From NCBI RefSeq assembly GCF_000376425.1, contig NZ_AQWL01000002.1:69231-133230 (forward strand): a stretch of DNA of 64,000 nucleotides, written 5' to 3'. The notes under the pieces were generated by a model that saw only the letters and a list, made by a program, of their open reading frames with translations, was not told the origin of the DNA and searched no databases. Positions 27,133 to 36,970 of this stretch are shown piece by piece; the stretch's first letter is position 1, and each line of letters starts with the position of its first letter. The stretch comes from Thiobacillus denitrificans DSM 12475 (GTDB taxonomy: Bacteria > Pseudomonadota > Gammaproteobacteria > Burkholderiales > Thiobacillaceae). The translations under genes were made by a program, and so were the position numbers.

Positions 27133-30100
27133 ATGTTTGACTGGGCTATCCGATGGTCTCTCAGGAACCGCCTGACGGTGGTTCTGTTGTATCTGATTCT
27201 GGCTGGCGCATCCATTGTCGCGGCGCTGAACATGGCGGTGGACGTGTTCCCCGAATACGCGCCGCCGCAAGTGCAGATCCAGACCGAGGTGCCCGGCTAC
27301 TCCGCCAAGGACGTGGAGACGCTGGTCACCCGGCCGATCGAGATCGTGCTGCAGGGCGCCCCCTATATCGATCAGATCCGCTCCAACTCGTCGGTCGGGC
27401 TGTCGCGCATCACCGTCGTGTTCAAGTGGGGCATCGATATCTACCGGGCGCGCCAGATCATTCAGGAGCGCATGCAAACCGTGCAGGGCCAGCTGCCTTC
27501 CGGTGCCCAGACGCCGCAGATGATGCCGGTGACCTCGGCCGTGAGCTGGCTGCTCAAGTTCGGACTGGTGGACTGGTCCGGCAGCGATCGCGAACACGAG
27601 CTGCGGACCCTGGTCGACTGGGACATCCGCAACCGGCTGCTGGCGCAACCCGGGGTGGCGTCGGTGGTCGCGGTGGGCGGCGGCGTGAAGCAATACCAGG
27701 TGCTGCTGGATCCCCTGCGCATGCGCAAATACGGGATTTCCACCGCCATGGTGACGCAGGCGCTGCGCAGCGCCAACCTGGTGGCGCCAGGAGGATTCGT
27801 CTATCCCAGTTCGGAAGAGGAATATTTCATCCGCGCCAACGGCAAGGTGGAGAGCCTGCGCGATGTGGCCGACACGCTGGTCGTGATGCGTGACGGACAA
27901 CCCATCCATATCGGGGACATCGGCGAAGTGCGCTTCGGCAGCGAAGTGAAGCGGGGCGATGGCCAGATCTACGGCGGCCCGGCGGTGATCGGCACGGTAT
28001 CCAAGCTGTGGGGCGCGGACACCATGGAGACTACCCACAACGTGGAAAAGGTACTGGCCAGCATGGCGGAGAACCTGCCCAAGGATGTGCAGCTGATCCC
28101 CAATGTGTTCCGCCAGGCCAGCTTCATCGACGCCTCGATCGACAATCTGCGCGATGCCCTGCTGCATTCGTCGATCATCGTCGCCCTGGTGCTGCTGCTG
28201 TTCCTGTTCCGCTGGCGGCCGACGGCGATCAGCCTGATCGCCATTCCCACTTCCCTGATGGCCGGGGTGCTAGTGTTGTGGGCATTGGATATCGGCATCA
28301 ATGCGCTCACCCTGGGCGGGCTGGTGTTCGCCATCGGCGAGGTGGTGGACGACGCCATCATCGACGTCGAGAACATCCTGCGCCGCCTGCGCGAGAACAA
28401 GCAGGCCGAGGCGCCGCTGCCGGCCCTGGAGATCGTCTACGAAGGGTCGCGGGAGATCCGCAACTCGGTGGTCTTCGCCACCCTCATCATCCTGGTGGCG
28501 TTCACCCCGATCTTTTTCCTGCAGGGCATCGAAGGCCGCATCTTCCAGCCGATGGCGATCGCCTATCTGGCTGCCATTGCCAGTTCGCTGATTGTGGCCA
28601 TCACGCTGGTGCCGGTGCTGAGTTACTACCTGATGGGCCGGGAGCAGCAGGCGCGCGAATACGGGCTGGGCCCGATCTCGGAATTCCTGCTGGCGCGCTA
28701 TGAGCGTCTGCTGCAGCACCTGCAGGCATGGCCGTTGCCGGTCGTCGCGAGCACGCTGGTGCTGCTGGTGGCAGCCGTGGTCACCTTCTCGGGACTGGGC
28801 CGCTCCTTCATCCCGCCTTTCCATGAAGGCAACCTGGTGATTGCCACCACCATGATGCCCGGCACCTCGCTGGAGGAAAACCTGCGAATGGGCCGCGAGG
28901 TGGAAGAACTGATCGGCCAGATGCCCGAGGTCGCCAGCCTGGCGCAGCGCGCCGGCCGTTCGCGGCTGGACGAGGATGCCCAGCCGGTCAACTTCAGCGA
29001 ATTCGACATCGCGCTGAAGCCGGGAACGGCTAATGTGCCGGAAGTCATGCAGCGCATCCGCGAGCAACTGGCGCAGATTCCCGGCATGTCGACCAACGTC
29101 TCGCAATTCATCACCCATCGCATGTCGGAAATTCTCTCCGGGGTGCGCTCGCAGGTGGCGGTGAAGCTGTACGGTCAGGATTTCGCGGTGCTGCAGCAGA
29201 AGCAGCAGGAAATCTATCGGGCGGTGCAGGGGGTTGCCGGCATCGTCGACCTACAGATGGAGCCGATGATTCTGGTGCCGGGCGTGGATGTGCAGGTCAA
29301 CCGGGCCGACGCTGCCGCCTATGGCTTTACACCCGCATCCATCGTGGCCCAAGTGGAACAGGCATTCAACGGCGTGACGGCATCCAAGGTGCTGGAGCAG
29401 GATCGCACCTTCGACCTGTTCCTGCGCGTCAACGAAGCGGCCCGTGCCGACATCCGCACCCTCGGCGCGATGCCCCTGATCTCGCCGGACGGCGTCGTCG
29501 TTCCGCTGCGCGATCTGGCGCGAATCAAGGTCGTGCAGGAGCCCTACATGATCAACCGCGACAGCGGCGCGCGCCGCGCCGTGGTGCAATGGAACACCGA
29601 AGGCCGCGACCTGGACGGCGTGGTGCGCGAAGCCCAGGCCCGCATCAAGGAAAAGGTCGAGCTGCCGCCTGGCTACGCGCTGGAAATCGGCGGCGATTTC
29701 GAAGGCCAGCAGCGCGCCACGCGTAACCTGCTGCTGTCCGGCAGCGCGGCCCTGGTGCTGATGACGCTCATCATGTTCCAGGCTTTCCGCCAGTGGTCAC
29801 TGGTGATGCTGATCATGTTCAACCTGCCGCTCGCCCTGATCGGCGGCGTGTTTGCCCTGGCCCTGGCCGGCGAAACCCTGAACGTGTCGTCCATGATCGG
29901 CATGGTGGCGCTGTTTGGCGTGGCGACCCGCAACAGCCTGCTGCTCATCTCCCGCTACCAGCACCTGATGCAGACGCAGCCGCAGCTGAGCCTGACCGAG
30001 GTTGCCGTCAAGGGTGCCTGCGATCGTCTGGTGCCGATCCTGCTGACCGCGTTGACGGCGGCGCTGGCGGTGACGCCGCTGATCCTCGGCGACCCCACCG

Positions 30101-30243
30101 GCAAGGAGATGGAACGCCCCCTCGCCATTGTCCTGCTGGGCGGCATGCTGAGTTCCACCTTGCTGAACCTGGTGGTCATCCCGACCCTGTTCCGCTGGCT
30201 GGCCACCCGCTGGCCAGGCCGGCTTGTTGCGGCGGCCACCTGA
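27133..30243 (+). CDS. CusA/CzcA-type heavy-metal RND efflux transporter
   Basis: 1036 residues, the usual RND size. It has twelve membrane segments and two large periplasmic loops. The proton-relay segment in TM4 reads GEVVDDAIIDVENILRR, typical of the heavy-metal (HME) branch. Several methionines lie in the periplasmic pore region (TTMMPGTSLEENLRMG, HRMSEILSG), compatible with copper or silver. Exact metal specificity needs alignment. It is third in the sigma-54 operon, directly before the two-component genes. Confidence 0.85.
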   Translation: MFDWAIRWSLRNRLTVVLLYLILAGASIVAALNMAVDVFPEYAPPQVQIQTEVPGYSAKDVETLVTRPIEIVLQGAPYIDQIRSNSSVGLSRITVVFKWGIDIYRARQIIQERMQTVQGQLPSGAQTPQMMPVTSAVSWLLKFGLVDWSGSDREHELRTLVDWDIRNRLLAQPGVASVVAVGGGVKQYQVLLDPLRMRKYGISTAMVTQALRSANLVAPGGFVYPSSEEEYFIRANGKVESLRDVADTLVVMRDGQPIHIGDIGEVRFGSEVKRGDGQIYGGPAVIGTVSKLWGADTMETTHNVEKVLASMAENLPKDVQLIPNVFRQASFIDASIDNLRDALLHSSIIVALVLLLFLFRWRPTAISLIAIPTSLMAGVLVLWALDIGINALTLGGLVFAIGEVVDDAIIDVENILRRLRENKQAEAPLPALEIVYEGSREIRNSVVFATLIILVAFTPIFFLQGIEGRIFQPMAIAYLAAIASSLIVAITLVPVLSYYLMGREQQAREYGLGPISEFLLARYERLLQHLQAWPLPVVASTLVLLVAAVVTFSGLGRSFIPPFHEGNLVIATTMMPGTSLEENLRMGREVEELIGQMPEVASLAQRAGRSRLDEDAQPVNFSEFDIALKPGTANVPEVMQRIREQLAQIPGMSTNVSQFITHRMSEILSGVRSQVAVKLYGQDFAVLQQKQQEIYRAVQGVAGIVDLQMEPMILVPGVDVQVNRADAAAYGFTPASIVAQVEQAFNGVTASKVLEQDRTFDLFLRVNEAARADIRTLGAMPLISPDGVVVPLRDLARIKVVQEPYMINRDSGARRAVVQWNTEGRDLDGVVREAQARIKEKVELPPGYALEIGGDFEGQQRATRNLLLSGSAALVLMTLIMFQAFRQWSLVMLIMFNLPLALIGGVFALALAGETLNVSSMIGMVALFGVATRNSLLLISRYQHLMQTQPQLSLTEVAVKGACDRLVPILLTALTAALAVTPLILGDPTGKEMERPLAIVLLGGMLSSTLLNLVVIPTLFRWLATRWPGRLVAAAT

Positions 30244-30313
30244 GCGACGGATGAGGGGGGATCGCGATGGCCCAGCCCCGGTTCACAGCGTAAAATGAAA
30301 TCCTATCGGCCTG

Positions 30314-32995
30314 ATGACGGTGAAGACCATGTCCGTTAAATCTCCCGCCCCGTTCGCCGCCGCATTTCTGGCCGACCTCAGGCGTACGGCCGGCGCGCGC
30401 CTTGCAATGGTCAGTCTGCCGGAGATCGGGGTCTTCGTCTGGCTGCTGTTGCTGGTGGTCGCGCCGGTGCTGATTTTTTCGCGGGCGCCCCTCACCTTCC
30501 AGCAACACATCTTCATCGAGCCGCAGAGCCATCTGCTGATCGAGGCATTCTGCGGCCTGACGGCATTGACCATTGCCGGCATGATCCTGTCGACCTGCCT
30601 GAAGCGGCGCGACCCCAGCATGATCCTGTTCGGCCTGGGTTTTCTGGTCATGGGCGTGTTCGACATACTGCATGCCTGGACCGACCCCGATAGCCACCAG
30701 GCGGGTTTTGTCCTGTACCACACGCTCTCTACTTTCCTGGGCGGCGTCTTCATTTTCGCCGGCGTGGCGGTCCGTGTCGTGGTCGAGCGCAATCATGGCT
30801 TTTCCAGGACGGATCTGGCGACCGTCATGGTCGGAATGGCAGTAGTCCTGCTGGTGGCGGCGCTCTATCGCTACTTCATCCCGAGCCTGTTTCCCGATTA
30901 CGCAAGCAATCTCCGGTTTTCCACCGTCATCCATGCGACGCATTATCTGGCCGGGCTGTTCTATGCGCTGGCGGCCATCGCGTTCTACCGCTATTTCCGC
31001 GAGCACCACCAGATTCTGGCGTTGCTGGTGTTCAGCCTGCTGGTGGTGTTTGCACAAAGCGCCTATCTGTTCAGCTTTTCCAGCATGTGGAACCTCGCCT
31101 GGTGGATGTGGCACGGCGTCAAGCTGTTGTTCTACCTCGGCATCATGCTGTCGGTATTCGTCGGCTTCCTGCTGGCGCTGCGCACCATCGAGACATCGCG
31201 TTATTCGCTGGCCCAGGTCAATCGCCGGCTGAAGCTTTCCAAGCAGGAAATCCGGCACGTCAACCAGGAACTCGAAATACGCAACCGCATGGTTCAGGAA
31301 GCGATGCGCTCGCTCGAGCTGGACCACACGCTGGACGTGGTGTCCAGGGCCATCCATCAGCTGCTGGGATTTACCAGCTGCGAACTCATTCTGCGCATAC
31401 CCGAGGATGAGGTGGACGAATTCGATCGCCGCGCGCTGCATCTGAGCAGCCGCTGGCCGGTGCGTGCCCTGCGAGCCGAGTCCGCCTGCTATACGGCCAT
31501 TTGCCATGCCCTGCATGCGGCGAAAGACGTGTTCGAATGCGGCCACCGCGATGAGTCGGGACGCCTTTCCCTGTGCCTGTCGCTCACCGCCAATGGCCAG
31601 GAAGTCGGCCGCCTGCGTCTGCGCGCCAGCAGCCCCGAGGTGGAGAAGCAGGACCTGAGCGGATTGCAGGCGCTGGCCGTGGAGGTGGGGGCGATCGTGC
31701 ACAACGCGCTGCTCTACCATCAATGGCTCGATGCCAACGATTTCCGGCTGGCGCTGCTGCGGGTTTCCACCATGCTCACTTCCACCCTGGAACTCGACCG
31801 GGTGCTCGAGGCCGTGTGCAAGGAAAGCGCCGCATTGCTCGAAAGCGACGGTGCGATGGTGTGGCTGCCGAACAATGAAGACGGCGCGTTCTACCTGGCG
31901 GCCAAATGGTTTGCGCAGCCGGATCAGCCGGTATCGGACGAGCTCGAGATCTGGTGCGGCAATGGCAAGCTGTGTTCCACCCTGCTGCAGGGCATCAGCG
32001 GCCAGTACCAGCCCCTTGGCATCCTGTGGAACGACGCCAGTCAAAAAATTCCGTTTACCCGGCCGAGCGGTTGTCCCTGGGAAGCGCTGGCCCTGTTTCC
32101 GCTGCTGGACGGCGAAAACCTCATCGGCGTGATGATGCTGGCACGCAAGGCGCACGTGCGTTTCAGCGCCGTCACGCTGGACAAGGGCGAACTGCTCGCA
32201 GGCCAGGTGCGTATTGCCATCAACAACGCGCGCAGCTACAAGCAGCTGGCCGAATTCAACCAGCAGCTCAAGCTGGCCGAAGCGGACAAGATACGCAGCG
32301 AGCGCATGGCGGTGATGGGCCAGCTGGCTGCCTCGGTGGCGCACGAAGTGCGCAATCCGCTGTCCGCCATCAACAACTGCCTCGCCGTGCTGCGGGCGGA
32401 CAGCAGCGAAAACACGCGCAGCCGGGCGGCGCTGGAAATCATCCAGGACGAAGTGGAGCGGCTGACCAACCTCACCAGCAACTTCCTGTCTTTCGGCAAG
32501 CCGCGCGCGTCGGTCAGCAAGCCCATCGTGCTGGAGCAGCTGGTGAAAAAGGTCTGTGGCCTGCTGGAACGGCATATCAGTCAGGAGGAACTTTCCATCC
32601 AGGTGGGCTTGGCTATCCAGCCCACCTCCTCGCTGTTGCTGTTCGATGCCGACGGCCTGGAGACGGTACTCTGGAATCTCCTGCTCAACGCGTCCCAGTC
32701 GATCCACGGAGCGGGCCGCATCGATGTCGCGCTGCGGCGTTATCCGGGGTATTTCCTGCTGGTGGTGATGGATTCCGGCAAGGGTATCGCCCGCGAAGAC
32801 CAGGCCCGGATTTTCGAGCCGTTCTATTCGCAGCGCTCACTGGGCGCCGGCCTGGGACTGGCCATTGTGCTGCGCCTGGTGCGGGAATGGGAGGGCCGTA
32901 TCCGGCTGCGCAGCCGGGTGGGCGAGGGCACGGCCTTCTTCCTGCGCGTGCCGGTTCGCATCGAGGAAACCTTTGATCGACGCGAGGTCGCCTGA
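30314..32995 (+). CDS. Membrane sensor histidine kinase with two GAF-like domains
   Basis: 893 residues. About eight membrane helices (40-300) form a MASE-like sensor. A coiled coil (310-345) and two GAF-like domains (about 345-475 and 490-640) follow. The kinase core has AHEVRNPLSAINN (H-box), LLLNASQSIHG (N-box), DSGKGI and GAGLGLAI. It sits between the pump and the NtrC-type regulator, sharing a TGATG junction with the latter, so it is the cognate kinase. Metal or redox input is likely but unproven. Confidence 0.85.
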   Translation: MTVKTMSVKSPAPFAAAFLADLRRTAGARLAMVSLPEIGVFVWLLLLVVAPVLIFSRAPLTFQQHIFIEPQSHLLIEAFCGLTALTIAGMILSTCLKRRDPSMILFGLGFLVMGVFDILHAWTDPDSHQAGFVLYHTLSTFLGGVFIFAGVAVRVVVERNHGFSRTDLATVMVGMAVVLLVAALYRYFIPSLFPDYASNLRFSTVIHATHYLAGLFYALAAIAFYRYFREHHQILALLVFSLLVVFAQSAYLFSFSSMWNLAWWMWHGVKLLFYLGIMLSVFVGFLLALRTIETSRYSLAQVNRRLKLSKQEIRHVNQELEIRNRMVQEAMRSLELDHTLDVVSRAIHQLLGFTSCELILRIPEDEVDEFDRRALHLSSRWPVRALRAESACYTAICHALHAAKDVFECGHRDESGRLSLCLSLTANGQEVGRLRLRASSPEVEKQDLSGLQALAVEVGAIVHNALLYHQWLDANDFRLALLRVSTMLTSTLELDRVLEAVCKESAALLESDGAMVWLPNNEDGAFYLAAKWFAQPDQPVSDELEIWCGNGKLCSTLLQGISGQYQPLGILWNDASQKIPFTRPSGCPWEALALFPLLDGENLIGVMMLARKAHVRFSAVTLDKGELLAGQVRIAINNARSYKQLAEFNQQLKLAEADKIRSERMAVMGQLAASVAHEVRNPLSAINNCLAVLRADSSENTRSRAALEIIQDEVERLTNLTSNFLSFGKPRASVSKPIVLEQLVKKVCGLLERHISQEELSIQVGLAIQPTSSLLLFDADGLETVLWNLLLNASQSIHGAGRIDVALRRYPGYFLLVVMDSGKGIAREDQARIFEPFYSQRSLGAGLGLAIVLRLVREWEGRIRLRSRVGEGTAFFLRVPVRIEETFDRREVA

Positions 32996-34365
32996 TGCGC
33001 ATCCTGCTGGTAGACGATCAGAAAAGCCTGCGCCGTAGCCTTTCACTGATGCTGCAGGGCGCCGGCTTCGAAACCGACGAGGCGGAAAGCGGCGAGGGGG
33101 CGCTGTCCCGCCTGGGCGATCAGAAGTACGACCTGGTGATTACCGACTTGCGCATGGACGGGATGTCCGGCGTTGATCTACTGCGTGAGATCAAGCGTGA
33201 AAACCCGGCCCTGCCGGTGATTCTCATCACCGCCTACGGCAGCATCGATTCCGCGGTCGACGCCATGCGTCTGGGCGCTTTCGATTACCTGACCAAGCCT
33301 TTCCGCGAGCAGGACATCCTGGAGAAAATCCATGCCAGCCAGGCCGTCCCCGCGAGTGCGGCGTGGCTGGCCGTTGCCGCGCCGTCGCGCGAAGCGGAGG
33401 ATATCGTCGCCGAAACCCCGCAGATGCGTGCCACCCTGATCAAGGCGGAGCGGATTGCGCGGACCGACATCAGCGTCCTCATCACCGGCGAAACCGGAAC
33501 CGGCAAAACCCGTGTGGCGCGCTTCATTCACCAGAACAGCGCCCGTCAACAGGCGCCCTTCGTCAGCATCAACTGCGCCAGCCTGCCGGAAAACCTGCTG
33601 GAGAGCGAGCTGTTCGGCCACGTCAAGGGCAGCTTCACCGGCGCCACGGAATCGCGTGCGGGACTCTTCGAGGAAGCGGATGGCGGCACCCTGTTTCTGG
33701 ACGAAGTGGACACCCTGTCGCCCGCCATGCAGGCCAAGCTGCTTTCCGTCCTGCAGGAAAAAATTATCCGCCGGGTCGGCTCCAACAAGGGCAAGAAGGT
33801 CGACATCCGCATCATGTCGGCAAGCAACCAGGATCTCAGCCTGCTCATCGAGAAAGGCCATTTCCGCTCCGACCTGTATTTCCGCCTCAACGGCATACGC
33901 CTGCACCTGCCGCCCCTGCGCGAACGCGGCCAGGACCTGCACAATCTGCTGCAGCGCTTCCTCGCCATTTACGCCGGCAAGTACGGCCGCAGCGGCCTCC
34001 GGCTGACGCCCCGGGCCGAAACCTATGTGCTGGGATACCCCTATCCGGGCAACATTCGCCAGCTGGAAAGCTTTGTCGAGCAGATGGCGGTATTTGCCGA
34101 CGACGCCGGCCACATCGACGTCGACGCCCTGCCGGAGGACCTGCTGCAGCAAGCGGCGCCCCTTGCCATGAAAAATGGCCATGCCGAGCTGGCCGAGGGC
34201 GGCGGCAGCATCGCCGACTCGGAGCGCAGGATGATCGAGGCCACCCTGCTGCGTTCCACCAATATCGGCGAAGCGGCGCGCGTGCTGGGAATCGGCCGTA
34301 CGACGCTGTGGCGCAAGATGCGCGAATACAACCTCCATTTCCATCCGCACGGGCGCAGTCGCTAA
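32995..34365 (+). CDS. NtrC-family sigma-54 activator
   Basis: 456 residues. A receiver domain with Asp in ITDLRMDGMSG is followed by a complete AAA+ domain: Walker A GETGTGKT, the sigma-54-contact loop GSFTGA (usual form GAFTGA), Walker B GGTLFLDEVD and the R-finger region FRSDLYFRLN. A Fis-type helix-turn-helix (NIGEAARVLGIGRTTLWRKM) ends the protein. It almost certainly drives the three -24/-12 promoters at 24970, 34388 and 42078. The A-to-S change in the GAFTGA loop is mild. Confidence 0.9.
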   Translation: MRILLVDDQKSLRRSLSLMLQGAGFETDEAESGEGALSRLGDQKYDLVITDLRMDGMSGVDLLREIKRENPALPVILITAYGSIDSAVDAMRLGAFDYLTKPFREQDILEKIHASQAVPASAAWLAVAAPSREAEDIVAETPQMRATLIKAERIARTDISVLITGETGTGKTRVARFIHQNSARQQAPFVSINCASLPENLLESELFGHVKGSFTGATESRAGLFEEADGGTLFLDEVDTLSPAMQAKLLSVLQEKIIRRVGSNKGKKVDIRIMSASNQDLSLLIEKGHFRSDLYFRLNGIRLHLPPLRERGQDLHNLLQRFLAIYAGKYGRSGLRLTPRAETYVLGYPYPGNIRQLESFVEQMAVFADDAGHIDVDALPEDLLQQAAPLAMKNGHAELAEGGGSIADSERRMIEATLLRSTNIGEAARVLGIGRTTLWRKMREYNLHFHPHGRSR

Positions 34366-34387
34366 CGTTTCCGCTCCGTTCGATTTC

Positions 34388-34403
34388 TGGTACGGGGCTT
34401 GCT
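34388..34403 (+). promoter_or_regulatory. Sigma-54 promoter of the DUF302-sodC-TonB unit
   Basis: TGGTACGGGGCTTGCT has GG and GC at the correct ten-base spacing, with TTGC at -12. The predicted start is near 34414, 48 bases before the DUF302 start. It lies 23 bases after the activator gene stop. Confidence 0.75.
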
Positions 34404-34461
34404 TTTCCAGACGGTGGGGGCATTGTGCCCCCCGTTTTGGAACACTCAAGGAGACGGAAGC

Positions 34462-34977
34462 ATGTCCGCCAAGTATTTTTTCACAAGCTGGGGCCTGGCC
34501 CTGGCCACCCTGCTGATTTCGCTGCAAGCGGCGCCCCTGTGGGCGAAGGAGCCCGCCGTCCTGGTGACCCCGGTCAAATATGAAGTCACCCTCGACGACA
34601 CGTTGCCGGCAGTGCGGGATCTGCTCGTCTCGGCCCTCGAAGCCAGGAATTACGCCATCATCAATATCCTCAACGTGCAGGAAGGCCTGGCCAGCCGGGG
34701 CATCGAGGCGCATCCGCTGCAGCTCATCGAGTTCTGCAACCTGACCAAGGCATACAGCATCACCCGTAACGTGCCCGACTTCGAGATGTTCGCGCCATGC
34801 CGGCTCGCCCTTTTCGAAAACGATGGCAAAACCACGGTAATGGTGCATCGTCCCGCCCATGTGCTGTCGATACTGGCCAAGAACCCGAAACTGTCCAAGG
34901 AAGGCAAGGCCAATCTGGAGCAGTTCGACCGCGATCTGAAAGCGATGCTGACGGAGCTGGCAAGCGGAGGGTTCTGA
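34462..34977 (+). CDS. Secreted DUF302 protein
   Basis: 171 residues. A signal peptide ends near PLWAKE. The rest matches DUF302: VKYEVTLDDTLPAVRDLL, then EFCNLTKAY and APCRLALFENDGKTTVMV. The two cysteines in the mature part are typical of the family. DUF302 proteins are often found with sulfur-oxidation and metal genes, but no reaction is known. It is the first gene after the sigma-54 promoter and has a good AAGGAGACGGAAGC ribosome site. Confidence 0.75.
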   Translation: MSAKYFFTSWGLALATLLISLQAAPLWAKEPAVLVTPVKYEVTLDDTLPAVRDLLVSALEARNYAIINILNVQEGLASRGIEAHPLQLIEFCNLTKAYSITRNVPDFEMFAPCRLALFENDGKTTVMVHRPAHVLSILAKNPKLSKEGKANLEQFDRDLKAMLTELASGGF

Positions 34978-34985
34978 ACAATGGT

Positions 34986-35010
34986 GTTCCATTCCGGAAC
35001 ATCGCGGAAC
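34986..35010. promoter_or_regulatory. Putative activator site C (three half-sites)
   Basis: GTTCC (34986), GGAAC (34996) and GGAAC (35006) are exactly ten bases apart. The first two form a perfect 5-5-5 inverted repeat. It lies in the short gap before sodC, about 600 bases downstream of the -24/-12 promoter, so it would act from downstream or serve an unseen promoter. Confidence 0.45.
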
Positions 35011-35040
35011 ATGGCGCTCGGCTGGATTCTCGAGGAGACA

Positions 35041-35610
35041 ATGATGCTATCCGTACCCCGCATTCGTCGTGGCGCCCTGCCGCGCGTCCTTGTGGCCGCC
35101 GGCCTGGTGTTCGGTGCCGGGGCTGCGCCCGTGGCCGCCCATGATCACATCATGTCGTCCACGGCCGTACTGGTGGCGACGTCAGGCAGTTCCGTCAGCG
35201 GGTCGTTGAAGTTCCGGGAGCCGAAGGACCGTGTCGTGCACATCAGCGGAACGGTCGAAGGGCTGACACCGGGAAAACACGGTTTTCACATCCATGTGAA
35301 CGGTAATTGCGGCTCGCCCGACGGCATGAGCGCCGGCGGCCATTACGCTCCCGCCGGCGGCCGTCACGGCGCGCCCGACAGCAAGGATCGCCATCTGGGC
35401 GATCTCGGCAACATCGAGGCCGATGCAAGCGGCCGGGCGGTAGTGGACGTGATGGCGCACGGCATCACCATCGCGATGATAGGCGCAGCATCCGTTGATG
35501 GCCGTAGCATCGTGATCCATGCCGGGAAAGACGATTTTTCCGACCCTGCCGGCAATTCGGGCGCCCGCGTAGCCTGCGGCGTGATCGAGTCGGACATGAT
35601 GGAGATGTAG
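35041..35610 (+). CDS. sodC: Periplasmic Cu,Zn superoxide dismutase
   Basis: 189 residues from ATG 35041, with GAGGAGACA before it; a longer in-frame start at 34981 has no ribosome site. A signal peptide ends VAA, leaving mature HDH. All copper and zinc ligands are in place: GFHIHVNGNC, GGHYAP, GGRHGA, RHLGD and IVIHAGKDD. It removes superoxide in the periplasm and here sits among copper-handling genes. Confidence 0.9.
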   Translation: MMLSVPRIRRGALPRVLVAAGLVFGAGAAPVAAHDHIMSSTAVLVATSGSSVSGSLKFREPKDRVVHISGTVEGLTPGKHGFHIHVNGNCGSPDGMSAGGHYAPAGGRHGAPDSKDRHLGDLGNIEADASGRAVVDVMAHGITIAMIGAASVDGRSIVIHAGKDDFSDPAGNSGARVACGVIESDMMEM

Positions 35611-35782
35611 CCGATCGTCAGGGGCGGGTGTCGCGATGCGTCTCCTGCCCGCTGCGGACACGCCCCCGATTCATGCGGGGAATGACGTCATGCGGCGGTG
35701 CGTCAATATGCCACATTCCCGCACCGTCAGACCCGGGGTAACCTCTGGCGCCACGAGATCAAGAAAGATGGATGGGTGTCGG

Positions 35783-36970
35783 ATGGGCCAACTTACTTTT
35801 GCACTGTTGCTGGCGGCAATGCTGGCGACCCCGCCGGTCGCGGCGACGGAGCATCGACACGATGCGAAGCCGCAAGCGGCCAAGCCGACCCTGGCGGTAG
35901 GCGCGACGCTCGACGGCAACGGGCGTGTATGGCTGGCCAGGGTGGAGAACCAGCAGCTCTGGGTTTCCTCGTCGAGCGACGGCGGGCAGCATTTCTCCCG
36001 CCCGGTTGCGGTTTCCTCCACGCCGGAGGACATCGCCGCCAACGCGGAAAACCGTCCCAAGATCGCCGTTGCGCAGGACGGTACGGTGCTGCTGAGCTGG
36101 AGCCAGTCGCTGCCGAAAAGATTCACCGGCAACATCCGCTTTGCCCGCTCCACCGATGGCGGCCGCAGCTTTTCCGCACCGATCACCCTGAACGACGATG
36201 GCCGCATCGGCAGCCACAGCTTCGATTCGCTGGCGATCGATGGCGCGGGCCGGGTGGCGGTGCTATGGCTGGACGGACGCGACCGCGATGCGGTCCGTGA
36301 AAAAGGCGGCACCTTCGCCGGCTCGTCGGTCTACTTCGCGCAGTCCGCCGACAACGGCGCCCATTTCAGCGCCAATCGCCGGCTCACCGAGCATACCTGC
36401 GAATGCTGCCGCACCGCGCTGACCTGGACCGCGGAGGGGCCGGTGGCGCTCTGGCGCAATCTCTATGGCAGCAACACGCGCGACTTCGCCCTCGCCAATC
36501 TGGATAGCGGCAAACAGCGCCGCGTCACCGACGACGAATGGCGAATCGATGCCTGCCCCCACCACGGCGGCGGTCTCGCGGTCGACGCCCGCGGTGCCCT
36601 GCACCTGGTCTGGTTTACCCAGGGCAAGACGCGTCAGGGGCTGTTCTACAAACGCATCGCGGACGGGCGCGAGTCGCCGCCGCTGGCGCTGGGCAATCCG
36701 GCGGCCCAGGCAGGCCATGCGGCGGTGGCAGCGGCGGGTAGCACGGTGCTGCTCACCTGGCGCGAGTTCGACGGCCGCGCCTACGTCGTGCAGGCCATGC
36801 ACTCGACCGATGGCGGCGCGTCCTGGAGCGCGCCGCGGCGCCTGGCAGAGTCCGCCGGCGCGGCCGACTATCCGCTACCGCTGACCGACGGCGCGCGCGC
36901 ACTGGTGGTGTGGAACAGCGCGAGCGAAGGCGTGCGTGTCCTGCCGGTTCAACTGGGGGCGCCGCAATGA
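35783..36970 (+). CDS. Secreted BNR/sialidase-fold beta-propeller with CxCC and CPHH motifs
   Basis: 395 residues from ATG 35783; ATG 35768 is an alternative. A signal peptide ends PVAA, leaving TEHRHD. Asp-box (BNR) repeats recur: SSDGGQHFSRPV, STDGGRSFSAP, SADNGAHFSAN, STDGGASWSAP. Two unusual motifs, HTCECCRT near 246 and DACPHHGGG near 290, could jointly bind metal. Sialidase catalytic residues are not evident, so sugar cleavage is doubtful. It is coupled by ATGA to the TlpA-like gene and precedes a TonB receptor, so a metal-handling role is more likely. Confidence 0.65.
   Translation: MGQLTFALLLAAMLATPPVAATEHRHDAKPQAAKPTLAVGATLDGNGRVWLARVENQQLWVSSSSDGGQHFSRPVAVSSTPEDIAANAENRPKIAVAQDGTVLLSWSQSLPKRFTGNIRFARSTDGGRSFSAPITLNDDGRIGSHSFDSLAIDGAGRVAVLWLDGRDRDAVREKGGTFAGSSVYFAQSADNGAHFSANRRLTEHTCECCRTALTWTAEGPVALWRNLYGSNTRDFALANLDSGKQRRVTDDEWRIDACPHHGGGLAVDARGALHLVWFTQGKTRQGLFYKRIADGRESPPLALGNPAAQAGHAAVAAAGSTVLLTWREFDGRAYVVQAMHSTDGGASWSAPRRLAESAGAADYPLPLTDGARALVVWNSASEGVRVLPVQLGAPQ

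Noticed and set aside
30176-32707. 843-residue open frame antisense to the sensor kinase
   Set aside because: High-GC shadow of a clearly real gene; composition rich in Gln, His and Arg with no domain or membrane pattern.
34308-34323. TGGCGCAAGATGCGC resembling a -24/-12 promoter
   Set aside because: Lies inside the helix-turn-helix codons of the activator gene and lacks TTGC at -12.
34981-35040. Longer SodC start at 34981
   Set aside because: No ribosome site and it would add 20 residues before a good signal peptide; the added bases contain operator site C.
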